Shown here: positions 16,600 through 25,887 of the stretch, piece by piece | How the letters are laid out: every line of letters begins with the position of its first letter | Position numbering within the stretch: position 1 is the stretch's first letter | NCBI RefSeq assembly: GCF_011421425.1 | Contig: NZ_WPCW01000003.1 | Coordinates: 62,001-126,000 of the forward strand | DNA from: Streptococcus catagoni | GTDB lineage: Bacteria > Bacillota > Bacilli > Lactobacillales > Streptococcaceae | Reading direction: 5' to 3' | Length of the DNA stretch: 64,000 bases | The notes under the pieces: model-generated | Seen by the model: the letters and a program-made list of their open reading frames with translations, nothing else | The model's database searches: none | Told to the model about the DNA's origin: nothing | Position numbers and translations under genes: made by a program

Positions 16600-16951
16600 A
16601 AACATCCAGAAAGAAATCTGGATGTTTCAGATTATAGACGAACCCTATTTACCTTGACCAATAGGCTAAGAAGCTCTGCAAAGTATCAATAAATTTCCTA
16701 TTTCTGCGAGCAAGAACGACCTTATTAAGGCTACCTCCGCCGTGCTGAAAGTGTCTAAAATGCTTTTAATATCACCATTTTAGACAGCCGGAACTTTTGA
16801 GGCCTTAGGCTCGAAAGTTAGGTATGGAATTCTTTGTTTTTCTTAAACAGTCACTCTCCTGACTGTTTAACTTGTCCGACAGCACCTAAGGAAGATATCA
16901 AAAAATGACTTTTCTTCAAACTGAGGCATCCAGAAAGAAATCTGGATGCTT
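16600..16951. repeat. Duplicated terminator hairpin flanking repeat copy A
   Basis: The left hairpin at 16600-16627 and the right hairpin at 16924-16951 share an identical 22-base core (CATCCAGA...TCTGGATG). The closing base pair is A:T on the left and G:C on the right, so both stems remain intact. The element lies exactly between them. Confidence 0.75.
16628..16923 (+). mobile_element. Non-coding structured repeat, copy A (296 bp)
   Basis: It begins CAGATTATAGAC and ends CTTCAAACTG; the ends form an imperfect terminal inverted repeat (CAGNNTGNAGANAAA in the family). The body shares TCCGCCGTGCTGAAAGTGTC, a TCTAAAATG/CATTTTAGA hairpin and a TTAAACAGTCA/TGACTGTTTAA hairpin with copy B. There is no transposase. 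MITE-like. Confidence 0.75.
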
Positions 16952-17017
16952 TACTTATAATTCATTCAATAATTTGAGGTTGCTATGCTTTTGGGTTGGT
17001 CGTCTGAAAAAATGTCA

Positions 17018-17052
17018 AAAGAAAAAGCCTTTAGATCATAAAGGTTTTTTCT
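17018..17052 (-). terminator. Terminator of the PspC-domain gene
   Basis: AAAAAGCCTTTA and TAAAGGTTTTTT form the stem around GATCA, with T runs on both strands. Confidence 0.7.
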
Positions 17053-17132
17053 TATCAACTTCCAATCTTAGCTACTTTTTTAAAAAAAGTCCTGTTCTCT
17101 TTTTCAGCTTGTAGAAAGGACTGGAGTTACTG

Positions 17133-17405
17133 TTACCAGAACCAGCCATCGTCTTCATCATTAACCACTTCAGCATCTTTACGTTTTCTAGGCCCTCTAC
17201 CATTTTGTTTGGCTAATAAATCTTCCTTATAAGGTAAAAATATAGCCAGTAAAATGTAGAGGAGAAAACCAAAACCACTGAAATATATCAATAGTGCTGC
17301 TAATACTCTGGCTACTGCTAAATCCCAACCATACTTGTCTGCCAAACCTGCTACAACGCCTGCAAGAAGACTATTTTTGCGTTGTTTATAAAATTTGCTT
17401 TCCAT
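17133..17405 (-). CDS. PspC-domain envelope-stress protein (90 aa)
   Basis: The start is taken at the ATG at 17403-17405, which follows GGAGTGGGTT; a longer frame to 17432 has no ribosome site. The protein begins MESKFYKQRKNSLLAGVVAG and has the PspC motif (LADKYGWDLAVARVLAALL) plus a membrane helix at residues ~36-65. The tail is basic then acidic and ends DDGWFW. PspC proteins sense or transmit phage-shock/envelope stress; no pspA is nearby. Own terminator downstream. Confidence 0.85.
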   Translation of the reverse strand: MESKFYKQRKNSLLAGVVAGLADKYGWDLAVARVLAALLIYFSGFGFLLYILLAIFLPYKEDLLAKQNGRGPRKRKDAEVVNDEDDGWFW

Positions 17406-17462
17406 TAACCCACTCCTCCTGTTCTTATACACACAGTATATGCCTTTTTAGCTGAAAATAAA

Positions 17463-17906
17463 TCAGACTTTCGACTGATTTATCTCCTTAATTCTACCCT
17501 GACAGAGGCCGCAAAGGTATTTATCTGTATTAATGCGCTGCTGACGGTAAATGTTCTGGTCACACTTGGTACAAACATACCCTATTTTTTTCTTCCTTGT
17601 CTTTGAGTTTGGGGCATAACGAAGCCCCTTTACCTGGGTCAGTAAGTCTTTAAAGTCCTTATCTTGGTGACGGTAACCCTTTTTTTCAAAAAATAAATGA
17701 TAATGGCAGAGCTCATGTCTGACAATTTGTCTAAAAACTTCTATTCCATAGTCTTCATAGATTTTTGGGTTAAAGTCCAGATGCCCATCCTCAGGGAAAA
17801 ATCTACCACCAGTTGTTCTTAAACGCTTATTCCATTTGGCTTCGTGTTTAAAGGGTCTAGCAAAGTCTAACAGGGAGACCTCTTTAACAAATTCATTGAG
17901 CTGCAT
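17463..17906 (-). CDS. SprT-like zinc metalloprotease family protein
   Basis: This 147-residue protein has the zinc-binding [10 protein letters not shown] motif (HExxH, about residues 65-69) and a C-terminal zinc-ribbon, [12 protein letters not shown] with [10 protein letters not shown]. This is the bacterial SprT/YpdB-like plan related to SPRTN, which cleaves DNA-crosslinked proteins in eukaryotes. It overlaps the end of tex by 14 bp, so the two are translationally coupled, an arrangement conserved in streptococci. Substrate unknown. Confidence 0.85.
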   Translation of the reverse strand: MQLNEFVKEVSLLDFARPFKHEAKWNKRLRTTGGRFFPEDGHLDFNPKIYEDYGIEVFRQIVRHELCHYHLFFEKKGYRHQDKDFKDLLTQVKGLRYAPNSKTRKKKIGYVCTKCDQNIYRQQRINTDKYLCGLCQGRIKEINQSKV

Positions 17907-20025
17907 TGGGTGCTAATAGACTGAGATTGACCTTGTGTCTGTTCAGATCAATTTTTGAAACCCAGACAGTGACCAAATCTCCAACTGATAAGACTTGGCT
18001 AGGATGATTGACAAAGGTTTTACTCATTTCTGAAATATGGATGAGGCCATCTTCATGGACGCCGATATCAACAAAGGCACCAAAGTCAACGACATTGCGA
18101 ACAGTTCCTTCTAGTTTTTGTCCTATCTTTAAATCCTTAAGATCAAGAATATCTTGTCTTAAGATAGGGGTCTGAAATTCTTCACGCAGATCACGTCCAG
18201 GTTTTAGAAGATCACTAACAATGTCTTTGAGGGTAGCTAGACCAATGTCAAGAAGAGTTGACATCTTTTGCAGATCCATCTCTTTTAGTTTTTTCTTAGC
18301 TTCTTCATCTAATTCTTGAATATTTAAGTGTTTAAATAGTTCTCTGACAGCAGGATAGGATTCTGGGTGAACACCTGTATTATCCAGAATATTGCTAGCA
18401 TTTGGAATCCTTAAAAAGCCGGCTGCCTGTTCAAAAGCTTTGTTACCTAAGCGTGGCACTTTTTTGATTTCTTCTCTAGACTGGATAGAGCCCTTTTCTT
18501 CTCGGTATTTGATAATATTTTCTGAGATTGTTTTATTGAGACCTGAGACATGGGCTAACAATACCGAACTAGCAGTATTGACATTGACACCAACCTGATT
18601 AACCACAGTATCAACAACAAAGTCTAGATTGTCTGATAGTTTCTTTTGGCTGACATCATGTTGATATTGACCAACTCCAATGGACTTGGGATCTATTTTA
18701 ACCAATTCTGCCAAAGGATCTTGTAGGCGCCTAGCTATAGAAATGGCAGAGCGTTTTTCAACAGTTAGATCAGGAAATTCCTTTCTGGCTAATTCTGAGG
18801 CAGAATAGACAGAAGCTCCGCTTTCATTGACAATAACATAAGAAGTTTGAGGGAAATCTTTCAAAACTTCTGCTACAAAGGCTTCGCTCTCCCGACTAGC
18901 TGTTCCATTACCAATGGCTATAATTTCAATTTGGTAGCTCTTGATCAGTTCAGCTAATTCTTTTTTTGCCTGGGCAATCTTTGACTGGCTGGCAGGAGCA
19001 ACGGGATAAATCACATGGGTTGCCATTAATTTACCAGTTTGATTCACTACTGCAAGCTTAGCCCCTGTTCTGAAGGCTGGGTCAAATCCTAGTACCATTT
19101 TTCCTTTCAAGGGAGAAACCAGTAAGAGGTTACGCAGGTTTTCAGAGAATAGGGTGATGGCTCCGTCTTCGGCTGCTTCAGTCAGTTCTGTACGGATACG
19201 GCGTTCCATGGCTGGAACAATTTTTTTCTTTAGGGTTTGATTGACGACTTCTTCAATGTAGGGATTTTTCTCTTTAAAACGAATGCTATAAAAGCGCAGC
19301 ATCTTATCCAAATTATGTTCAAAAGAAACCTTTAAAATGCCCAATTTTTCTCCACGGTTCAAGGCTAGGGTTCTATAGCCCTGCATTTTTGAGATCTTGT
19401 CAGAAAATTCATAGTAGATTTGGAAGACCTTTTTCTCATCGGCTTCTTTATCTTTTACACTTGAGCAGATATGACTGTAGGTCCAGATTTCATTATAAGT
19501 CCATGATCTGAGTTTAACATCTTCAGACATGGCTTCAACGAGGATATCAACTGCTCCAGAAAGCGCAGCCGACACTGTTTCAAAGCCTTCTTTTAGATAA
19601 GCTTCTGCTTCTTTTTCCAGTTCTTTTGAATTCTGTAGGATTAAACGGGCCAGGGGAAAGAGTCCTGCTTCCCTTGCTATGGTAGCCTTGGTCCTACGTT
19701 TTTCTTTATAGGGTAAGTAGAGTTCTTCAACATCGGTCAGTTTTTGGGCTGCTTCAATAGAGGCTTTTAAGTCCTTCGTCAGCTTACCTTGTTCTTCAAT
19801 CTTAGCCATGACAGCTTCCTTACGTTCTTTTAAATTACGTAAGGATTTTTCAAGGTCAGTGATTGTTTTAATGACGACCTCATCTAGATTACCTGTCACT
19901 TCTTTGCGGTAACGTGCTATAAAAGGTATGGTATTACCTTCTGCTGTTAGACTTAGAACATCTTCGACTTGTTTTTTTGAAATGCCCAAGTCACTAGAGA
20001 TTTTTTCAATTATTATATTTTCCAT
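17893..20025 (-). CDS. tex: Tex-family transcription accessory/RNA-binding protein
   Basis: The protein has 710 residues with the Tex N-terminal helical region ([20 protein letters not shown]), a YqgF/RNase H-like domain ([19 protein letters not shown] near 320), a helix-hairpin-helix region ([20 protein letters not shown]) and a C-terminal S1 RNA-binding domain ([20 protein letters not shown], about 640-660). Tex binds nucleic acid and affects transcript turnover. It is co-transcribed with the sprT-like gene. Confidence 0.93.
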   Translation of the reverse strand: MENIIIEKISSDLGISKKQVEDVLSLTAEGNTIPFIARYRKEVTGNLDEVVIKTITDLEKSLRNLKERKEAVMAKIEEQGKLTKDLKASIEAAQKLTDVEELYLPYKEKRRTKATIAREAGLFPLARLILQNSKELEKEAEAYLKEGFETVSAALSGAVDILVEAMSEDVKLRSWTYNEIWTYSHICSSVKDKEADEKKVFQIYYEFSDKISKMQGYRTLALNRGEKLGILKVSFEHNLDKMLRFYSIRFKEKNPYIEEVVNQTLKKKIVPAMERRIRTELTEAAEDGAITLFSENLRNLLLVSPLKGKMVLGFDPAFRTGAKLAVVNQTGKLMATHVIYPVAPASQSKIAQAKKELAELIKSYQIEIIAIGNGTASRESEAFVAEVLKDFPQTSYVIVNESGASVYSASELARKEFPDLTVEKRSAISIARRLQDPLAELVKIDPKSIGVGQYQHDVSQKKLSDNLDFVVDTVVNQVGVNVNTASSVLLAHVSGLNKTISENIIKYREEKGSIQSREEIKKVPRLGNKAFEQAAGFLRIPNASNILDNTGVHPESYPAVRELFKHLNIQELDEEAKKKLKEMDLQKMSTLLDIGLATLKDIVSDLLKPGRDLREEFQTPILRQDILDLKDLKIGQKLEGTVRNVVDFGAFVDIGVHEDGLIHISEMSKTFVNHPSQVLSVGDLVTVWVSKIDLNRHKVNLSLLAPNAAQ

Positions 20026-20130
20026 AGTAACCCTATTATATCACAAATCCCCCTGTAAAATAGTTCTGAATATTTAGTAAAAAATTAAAATAATAGGATT
20101 CCTTACAGGGATTTCATAAAGACAGCTATG

Positions 20131-20172
20131 AAAAAACTCAGTTCTGTTGAGGGCAAAACTGAGTGATTTTTT
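20131..20172 (-). terminator. Terminator of the pst-phoU operon
   Basis: ACTCAGTT (20136-20143) and AACTGAGT (20157-20164) form the stem, with an A run before (T run on the minus strand) and a T run after, so it can act in both directions. Confidence 0.8.
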
Positions 20173-20202
20173 ATAAGAGAGAGTCTGCTAATAGGGTGAT
20201 TC

Positions 20203-20856
20203 TTAATTTAATTCTACCAGTTCCCCTGTTTCAAGGTAGACCAGACGTTCACAGATATTTGAAATGTAGTCGGCAAAACGTTCAATATGTCCAATCATTT
20301 TGAGGTATTCTGTACCATTACGAATTGAGGTGTCCTGTTCTTTCATCACTGTGATGATTTCTTTTGAAATGGTGTAGTAGAGTTCATCAATGGCTTGGTC
20401 CTGGTTGGCAATGGCAAAGGCCTTATCAGCGTCTCTGATAGGGAAAACAAACAATAGATCAGCCATCATTTTCAAGGCCTTTTGTCCAGCATCATGGATT
20501 CTTTCTTCAATCATTTCTAGGCTGTCTACTTCTTTTAAGTTGTTGACAGACTTGGCTATTCCTGCCATGTGATCACCCATCCGTTCCAAGTCAGAGCAAG
20601 CAGACATGACTGTTAGGACAAAACGTAAGTCGGTTACTTGGGGCTGTTGTAGAGCTAATATTCTGGCACAAGACATTTCAATATCAAGTTGAGTTTTATT
20701 GATATGACGATCATCTTTAATAATTTTCAAAGCCATATCCTTGTCTTTGGCTGCTAAAGCTAACAAGGATTTAGAGGCTGCTTCTAAGACAGAATGACTC
20801 AGTTCTAAAAATTCTTGTTCTAATTCTTCTAACTCTATTCCAAATTGTAGTCTCAT
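20203..20856 (-). CDS. phoU: Phosphate-signalling protein PhoU
   Basis: The 217-residue all-helical protein has two PhoU repeats, with the acidic metal-site motifs DRHINKTQLDIEMSCARIL in the first half and DQAIDELYYTISKEII in the second. PhoU links the PstSCAB transporter to the PhoR-type kinase and restrains phosphate-starvation signalling. It is the last gene of pstSCAB-phoU and is 14 bp from pstB. Confidence 0.95.
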   Translation of the reverse strand: MRLQFGIELEELEQEFLELSHSVLEAASKSLLALAAKDKDMALKIIKDDRHINKTQLDIEMSCARILALQQPQVTDLRFVLTVMSACSDLERMGDHMAGIAKSVNNLKEVDSLEMIEERIHDAGQKALKMMADLLFVFPIRDADKAFAIANQDQAIDELYYTISKEIITVMKEQDTSIRNGTEYLKMIGHIERFADYISNICERLVYLETGELVELN

Positions 20857-20870
20857 GAAATATCCTTTCT

Positions 20871-21623
20871 TTAGCCGAAACGTCCAGATATATAATCTTC
20901 AGTTCGCTTATCTTGGGGATTGGTAAAGATATCTAAAGTATCTCCAAACTCACAAATTTCACCTGTTAAGAAAAATGCTGTTTTGTCAGAGATACGAGAT
21001 GCTTGTTGCATGTTGTGGGTAACAATGATGATGGTATAATCTTTTTTAAGTTTTTGAACCAGATCTTCAATTTTCAAGGTAGAAATGGGATCAAGGGCTG
21101 AAGTGGGTTCGTCCATTAAAAGAATGTCGGGCTCAACTGCCAGAGCTCTTGCAATACACAGACGTTGTTGCTGGCCACCTGACAAGGACATGGCACTCTT
21201 TTTCAAATCATCTTTGACTTCTTCCCAAATAGCAGCGCTTTTTAGGGATTTTTCAACTAGAGCATCCAAGCTGGCCTTATCTTTAATACCGTGCGTCCTT
21301 GGTCCATAGGCTACATTATCATAGATGGACATGGCAAAGGGATTAGGCTGCTGAAAAACCATTCCCACACGTTTTCTAAGGCTATTGAGATTCATGTTTT
21401 TGCTGTAGATATTCTCATTATCTAATAGGACTTCTCCTTCAATACGACAGCCTGCTACCAAGTCGTTCATCCGATTTAGGGTTTTAAGAAAGGTTGATTT
21501 TCCACAACCAGAAGGACCAATCAAGGCTGTGATTTCACCTTGTGGTAAGTCAATTGAAACATTTTTGAGGGCTTTAAAATCCCCATAATATAAGTCTAAA
21601 TTTTTTACGGAAAAAGTTCCCAT
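20871..21623 (-). CDS. pstB: Phosphate ABC transporter ATP-binding protein PstB
   Basis: The protein has 250 residues with Walker A GPSGCGKS (about 34-41), signature [16 protein letters not shown] and Walker [14 protein letters not shown]. It powers phosphate import through PstC-PstA. It starts two bases after pstA ends. Many streptococci carry two tandem pstB genes here; only one is present, of the short ~250-residue type. Confidence 0.96.
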   Translation of the reverse strand: MGTFSVKNLDLYYGDFKALKNVSIDLPQGEITALIGPSGCGKSTFLKTLNRMNDLVAGCRIEGEVLLDNENIYSKNMNLNSLRKRVGMVFQQPNPFAMSIYDNVAYGPRTHGIKDKASLDALVEKSLKSAAIWEEVKDDLKKSAMSLSGGQQQRLCIARALAVEPDILLMDEPTSALDPISTLKIEDLVQKLKKDYTIIIVTHNMQQASRISDKTAFFLTGEICEFGDTLDIFTNPQDKRTEDYISGRFG

Positions 21624-21625
21624 TT

Positions 21626-22441
21626 TTAGGATGCTCCTTTCACAAGTCGACGAGATAAGATACTTGAGATGATGTTGATGATTAAGACTGTGATGATTAA
21701 GATCACCCCAGTGGCATAGGCTTCTTTGACATGCAGTCCCTCACTAGATAGCATATACATGTGAAGGGCTAGTGAACGTCCTGATGATAGAAGACTTGTT
21801 GGGGTATTGGTAGAGGTTCCTAGGGTGTACATGAGAGCTGCTGTCTCGCCAACAATCCGGCCAATAGCTAAGATGACACCAGCAAGAATCCCTGGCATAG
21901 CTACAGGCAGAACAATTTTAAAAATGGTTCGCAGTTTACCAGCTCCAAGGCCAAAGCTGGCCTGACGCATACTGTCATTAACAGATAGTAGGGCTTCTTC
22001 AGTGGCTCTGATAATAACTGGCAAAACCATAATGACTGAGGTCAAAATCCCTGATAGGAGGGAATACTGAAAACCACAAAAAATAACAAAGAAGAGCATA
22101 CCAAAGAGACCAAAAACAATAGATGGTATCCCAGACAAGGTGTCAGAAGCAATGCGCATGGCTTTGACCCAAAGGGAGCCTTTTTTGGCATATTCCACCA
22201 GGTAGAAACCTGCAAAAACACCAATAGGTAGGGCTATAAGGAGGGAACCAAAGACTAGGATAACTGTGGAAATAATTGCTGGCATGAAAGACACATTGTC
22301 ACTGGTATATTTCCAAGAAAAGAGGTCTGGTGTGATGCTTGGCAGACCCTTGACTAAAATAAAGCCGATGATCAAAAACAGGGAGCCAAAGGTTAGGAGA
22401 GAAAAAAGGTAAACCAGGGCTTTTAAGATATATTTACTCAT
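21626..22441 (-). CDS. pstA: Phosphate ABC transporter permease PstA
   Basis: This 271-residue permease has six predicted membrane helices and the ABC permease EAA-type loop, [34 protein letters not shown]. It overlaps the end of pstC by 8 bp. It pairs with PstC to form the membrane channel. Confidence 0.95.
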   Translation of the reverse strand: MSKYILKALVYLFSLLTFGSLFLIIGFILVKGLPSITPDLFSWKYTSDNVSFMPAIISTVILVFGSLLIALPIGVFAGFYLVEYAKKGSLWVKAMRIASDTLSGIPSIVFGLFGMLFFVIFCGFQYSLLSGILTSVIMVLPVIIRATEEALLSVNDSMRQASFGLGAGKLRTIFKIVLPVAMPGILAGVILAIGRIVGETAALMYTLGTSTNTPTSLLSSGRSLALHMYMLSSEGLHVKEAYATGVILIITVLIINIISSILSRRLVKGAS

Positions 22442-23297
22442 GGGCTGATTTTCCTTTCATATAAGCAAAGCAAGCATTAATCATTAAAATGAAGACAAAG
22501 AGTACGGCTGAGGTGGCGATCAAGGCTTCTCTGTGCTGACCTGATGCATAGGCCATCTCAAGGACGATGTTTGTTGTCATTGTTCTTGTTCCTTCAAAGA
22601 TGCCACTTGGGATAATGGGTTGGTTACCTGCTACCAGGATAACGGCCATGGTTTCTCCGATGGCCCGGCCAATTCCTAAGATCATGGCTGAAAAGATGCC
22701 TGAGCTTGCTGCTGGTAGGATGACCCTGAAGATTGTTCTTTCATGGCTGGCACCTAGAGCCAAGCTACCAGAATAATAGCTGGCAGGTACTGTTCTGATA
22801 GCTGACTCTGTTAAACTAATAATAGTTGGCAAGATCATAATGCCTAAAAGAATAGAGGCTGTTAATACACTCATCCCATTCCCAGAAAAGCTTCTTATCC
22901 AAGGTACCAGTAATTGTAAGCCAAAGAAACCATAAACAATTGAGGGAATGGCAGCCATTAAATTGACTGCTGATTTTAAGAAGGCATAGAGTGCTTTTGG
23001 ACAGTAATAGACCATAAATACTGAGGTAAAGATACCTGTTGGCACACCAATAAGGATGGCTCCAATGGTAATTGATACTGAGCCAAGAATCATTGGTAAG
23101 ATCCCAAAGCTAGCTGGGGTGTTAGAGGGTGACCAATCCTTGCCCAATAAAAAATTAAAAATGCCATGTTTGGCAATAAATGGAAGTCCATTCATAAAGA
23201 TAAATATGCAGATGAGGAGTATTGCAACGATTGCCATTGCTGCACTTAGAAAGAATATAACTCTAAAAAAGTCCTCTTTAAAAGCTTGTTTTTTCAC
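22434..23297 (-). CDS. pstC: Phosphate ABC transporter permease PstC
   Basis: This 287-residue permease has about six membrane helices and the EAA-type loop TESAIRTVPASYYSGSLALGASHERTIFRVILP. It follows pstS after a 63 bp gap that contains a hairpin, and overlaps pstA. Confidence 0.95.
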   Translation of the reverse strand: MKKQAFKEDFFRVIFFLSAAMAIVAILLICIFIFMNGLPFIAKHGIFNFLLGKDWSPSNTPASFGILPMILGSVSITIGAILIGVPTGIFTSVFMVYYCPKALYAFLKSAVNLMAAIPSIVYGFFGLQLLVPWIRSFSGNGMSVLTASILLGIMILPTIISLTESAIRTVPASYYSGSLALGASHERTIFRVILPAASSGIFSAMILGIGRAIGETMAVILVAGNQPIIPSGIFEGTRTMTTNIVLEMAYASGQHREALIATSAVLFVFILMINACFAYMKGKSAHE

Positions 23298-23333
23298 TAG
23301 CTGACCTTTCTAAACAGATGAAAGTAAGGGAGA

Positions 23334-23358
23334 CCAAGCCTCCCTTACACATTAATTG
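23334..23358 (-). promoter_or_regulatory. Intercistronic hairpin between pstS and pstC
   Basis: GTAAGGGAG and CTCCCTTAC form a perfect 9-bp stem with a 7-base loop directly after the pstS stop. It lacks a proper T tract, so partial termination or mRNA protection is likely; either would give more binding protein than permease. Confidence 0.65.
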
Positions 23359-23360
23359 AC

Positions 23361-24245
23361 TTATTTTACCTTATCCCAGCTTGTTAGTTCTCCAGTAAAG
23401 ATCTTAGTGATTGTTTTCATGCTAATTTCTTTAGCTTTGTTATCCTTGTTAACAACTACTGCGATACCGTCAAGAGCAATAGCATCGTGTTTTAATTTCT
23501 TTCCTTCTTCAGGAGTGAGTTCACGTGATACCATACCAATGTCAGCTGTTTTTTCTTGGGCTGCAGTGATACCTGCTGATGATCCGTTTGAAGTAATATC
23601 AATTGTTACGCCTGGGTTTTCTTTTTTATAGGCTTCGGCCAATTTTTCCATCAGGGGTGATACTGAGGTTGAACCAACGACAGAGAGTTTTCCAAACATT
23701 TTTTGTGTTGTGTACTCAGAAGTTTCTGTTTTGGCTTGGACAAACTTGTTATCTGTTACAACTTCTTGTCCTTGTTTAGAATGGATGTATTTGATAAAGT
23801 CCCTACCAATTTCTGATAGCTTATCAGTGTAGACGATATTGAATGGGCGTTGGAGTGGGTAGTCACCATCTAAAACTGTTTTAGCACTTGCTTCAACACC
23901 ATCCACCTTTAGTGCTTTGACATTTTTATTAAGAGAGCCAAGAGAGATATAGCCAATGGTATCTGGGTTACCAGATACAGCTGAGATGACACCTTCTGTA
24001 CTGTTTTGAACCACTGCTGATTTAGAAGTCTTATCTACTTCTTTACCGCTATCTTTTTTCAAAATTCCAGTAATTTCTGTAAATGCTCCTCGAGTTCCGG
24101 AACCATTTTCACGTGTGATGACTTCGATTTTGCCACCACTTGAAGATGAACCTGAGGCAGAGCCAGAGGCATTGTTACCACATGCTGCTAGACCAAAACC
24201 AGATAAAGTAAGAACTGCTAAAGTAAGCATCTTTTTCATTTTCAT
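23361..24245 (-). CDS. pstS: Phosphate-binding lipoprotein PstS
   Basis: The chosen start, the ATG at 24243-24245, follows AAAGGTGATT. It gives 294 residues beginning MKMKKMLTLAVLTLSGFGLA with lipobox LAACGN, so the protein is Lgt-modified. Phosphate-site motifs include STSVSPLMEKLAEAYK in the mature N-terminal part and TRENGSGTRGAFTEI near residue 180 region. The Gly/Ser-rich linker after the Cys is normal. It is the first gene of the pst operon, downstream of Pho boxes. Confidence 0.95.
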   Translation of the reverse strand: MKMKKMLTLAVLTLSGFGLAACGNNASGSASGSSSSGGKIEVITRENGSGTRGAFTEITGILKKDSGKEVDKTSKSAVVQNSTEGVISAVSGNPDTIGYISLGSLNKNVKALKVDGVEASAKTVLDGDYPLQRPFNIVYTDKLSEIGRDFIKYIHSKQGQEVVTDNKFVQAKTETSEYTTQKMFGKLSVVGSTSVSPLMEKLAEAYKKENPGVTIDITSNGSSAGITAAQEKTADIGMVSRELTPEEGKKLKHDAIALDGIAVVVNKDNKAKEISMKTITKIFTGELTSWDKVK

Positions 24246-24298
24246 AATAATCACCTTTATATATTTTGATAAAAACTCTGTAGTTTTACTACACCAAT

Positions 24299-24356
24299 AG
24301 AATAACAAGACTTTGTAAAGATTGATGGGTGATTAGTGTAAAGATTTTGTAAAGAT
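24299..24356 (-). promoter_or_regulatory. Pho-box array and promoter of pstS (PnpR/PhoP-type)
   Basis: On the plus strand TGTAAAGAT occurs three times, at 24314-24322, 24337-24345 and 24348-24356, with start-to-start spacings of 23 and 11 bases. These are ATCTTTACA direct repeats on the coding strand, the PhoP/PhoB-family TTTACA pattern with helical phasing. An extended -10, TGTTATTCT (hexamer over 24304-24299), lies ten bases downstream of the last box. The cognate regulator is probably the PnpR at 27221-27946. Confidence 0.75.
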
Positions 24357-24359
24357 TAA

Positions 24360-24642
24360 AGGCAAGAAAAAAGTTCTCAGAAGTAAGAAGAAAATCAAAA
24401 GAAAGTGATAAAAAACATAGTCAGCTTCTTCTAGATAAGCATAGCAAAAAGGCCCTCCAAAAAAAGAGCATCTTTAACCTAAAGAGAAAAGAATCAGCTG
24501 AGACAAGCATTTACTTTTACTCTTTATCATTGACAATAAAATAATTAATAATGGACTAAAGTCCTTTTCAAATAGGATATAAACTTTGGAGAATAGAAGG
24601 AACTCCTTTATTTATGTGGGGGATATGGTGAGAGTGGGGGGA
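24360..24642. other. Gene-free 3' flank of surface-protein copy 2
   Basis: The part from about 24480 is homologous to 4177-4387. It contains no ORF that I can support. The first 120 bases are AT-rich and featureless. Confidence 0.5.
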
Positions 24643-25735
24643 TTAGGTTCTTTTGCTTGTAAGGTGCGATTCAAATCCTGTGAAAGTACATCCACATTCT
24701 TCTCCAAAGGCATTATCATAGCTTTGGTCATAGACAAATCTTCCTCCACTTTCATCATATTTTTCACCTTTATAACTGTCACCTATAACACTAGTAGGAT
24801 CCTCACCATTTCTCTCACTATGACTCGCTCCATCTCTTTTTCCATCTTCTTGTCCTTGTCTGAATGGGTCTTTTAAAGATAAGTCTTCTTGGGTAGGTGG
24901 TAGGGGAAGTTTTTCTTGATTTTACCCCTCTTCTTCGGCTTCTTGACCGTTCATGTTGTCATCATCGTCGTCTTCATCTTTATCGTCATCACTGTCTTGG
25001 TCGCCGTCACCTCCCTCTTCGTCTTCTTCTCCGCCTTTTTTAATATGGTTTTCTTGATTCTCTTTTTTTCTTTTTCGACATCTTCTTTATCTACTTCATC
25101 ATCTTGAGGGTAGACCCCATCGCCTGGATCATCACCTTGCATACCGTCATTGTCAAAGCCACCAACGTTTGGATCCTCAGATTGAGAACCCTCACCATCT
25201 TCTATTTTCTCTTGTTCATCTCTAATAGAGTCATTACTCTCTTTGCCTTCTTTATTTAAGTACTCTGGTCCCGGGGCATATTTGCCGGCTCCTGGTAATA
25301 TACTCTATTAGGATCCTGGCCTGGTATATAGTGATCAGCACCCAGTGGAAAAGTTGAAGGATCCTGGCCTGATGGATATTGGCGAGCATTCTCTGGATAA
25401 GAAGCACCCCCGCTCTGTGTTGCTGTGTTTGCTGAAACAGAAGTGCCTCCTGCTAACAGTCCAAGAGCTGTGACTCCCATATAGAGCCATTGCTTACCTG
25501 ATTTCCATGTTCTAAATTGTCCTTTACTAACTTTCATTTTTAAACTTTCCTCCATTCTTGATGGATTTAACCAAATATAGTTAAATCGCCAAGAACCACT
25601 ATATATAGTCAATGCTTTTTTCTCATATAATTAACCTTTTACTTTAATATGATTAACAAATATGATTGGCAAAAAAAGCTTCAGAATTGAGGTTAAATAA
25701 AAACAAGCTTTTATAGTTTTTCTGTTTTTTCAAAA
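24480..25735. repeat. Direct repeat copy 2 (homologous to 4177-5260)
   Basis: Same orientation as copy 1 and about 20 kb away, sharing both flanks and the gene between them. Recombination between the two would delete or duplicate hprK, spyA, tex and pst genes, so divergence may be favoured. Confidence 0.7.
24643..25537 (-). pseudogene. KxYKxGKxW-type secreted/surface protein, second copy, multiply broken
   Basis: The start is the ATG at 25535-25537 behind GGAGGAAAG. It reads MKVSKGQFRTWKSGKQWLYM, an intact KxYKxGKxW-like signal peptide ending GGTSVSA. Breaks seen: a frame change near 25270-25285 (QDPNRV...QEPAN to GKYAPGPEYLNKEGK), a second at the A7 tract at about 25065-25075 (VEKEKK to ENQENHIKKGGEEDEEGG), and an in-frame TAA at about 24925 after QEAEEEG. 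The last part resumes as NQEKLPLPPTQED and the RQGQEDGKRDGA / VYDQSYDNAF module and stops at 24643. The mature region is extremely acidic (runs of Asp). No cell-wall anchor motif. Function unknown. Confidence 0.72.
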
Positions 25736-25776
25736 TAAGGCTATCAGAAAATTTAAGAATAGCTCCAGAAGCAGGA

Positions 25777-25812
25777 CAAAAAAATCTCCCGCTTCGAAGA
25801 AGCAGAAGATCT
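25777..25812 (-). terminator. Terminator of the pnpR-pnpS operon
   Basis: On the minus strand ATCTTCTGCTT pairs with AAGCGGGAGAT through several G-U pairs around a CTTCG-type loop, followed by seven T. It is about 75 bp past the pnpS stop. Confidence 0.7.
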
Positions 25813-25887
25813 TTTATAAGCAGACAAAAGAGTGAACTTTTCGTTTTAATAGGCCAGAACTTTTAGTCTGAGTTTCTGATCACTAAG

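Larger units (their letters stand above)
16492..17017. other. Gene-free region: relic of a tandem gene copy plus repeat copy A
   Basis: Sequence at about 16560-16627 resembles the 3' flank of the secreted-protein gene (TATATTAATTTTGTTAAAAAAT versus TATATTAATATTTTTGAAAAAA, each then a CATCCAG hairpin). Sequence after the repeat (about 16950-17000) resembles the other side of that terminator. This suggests a former tandem duplicate of that gene's end, later split by the mobile repeat. No intact ORF is present. Confidence 0.5.

Noticed and set aside
16905..17114. 69-codon ORF overlapping the end of repeat copy A
   Set aside because: It crosses the element boundary, a terminator hairpin and the pspC terminator, so it is not a plausible gene.
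24951..25142. ORF with a Lys-rich end in the second surface-protein copy
   Set aside because: It is the out-of-frame continuation after the poly-A frame change. Its first part is real frame, its last part is a shadow of the Asp-rich region; merged into the pseudogene.
25571..25582. AdcR box in the second surface-protein copy
   Set aside because: Only the GTTAA half is kept; the left half is AAATA, so it is not a convincing operator.
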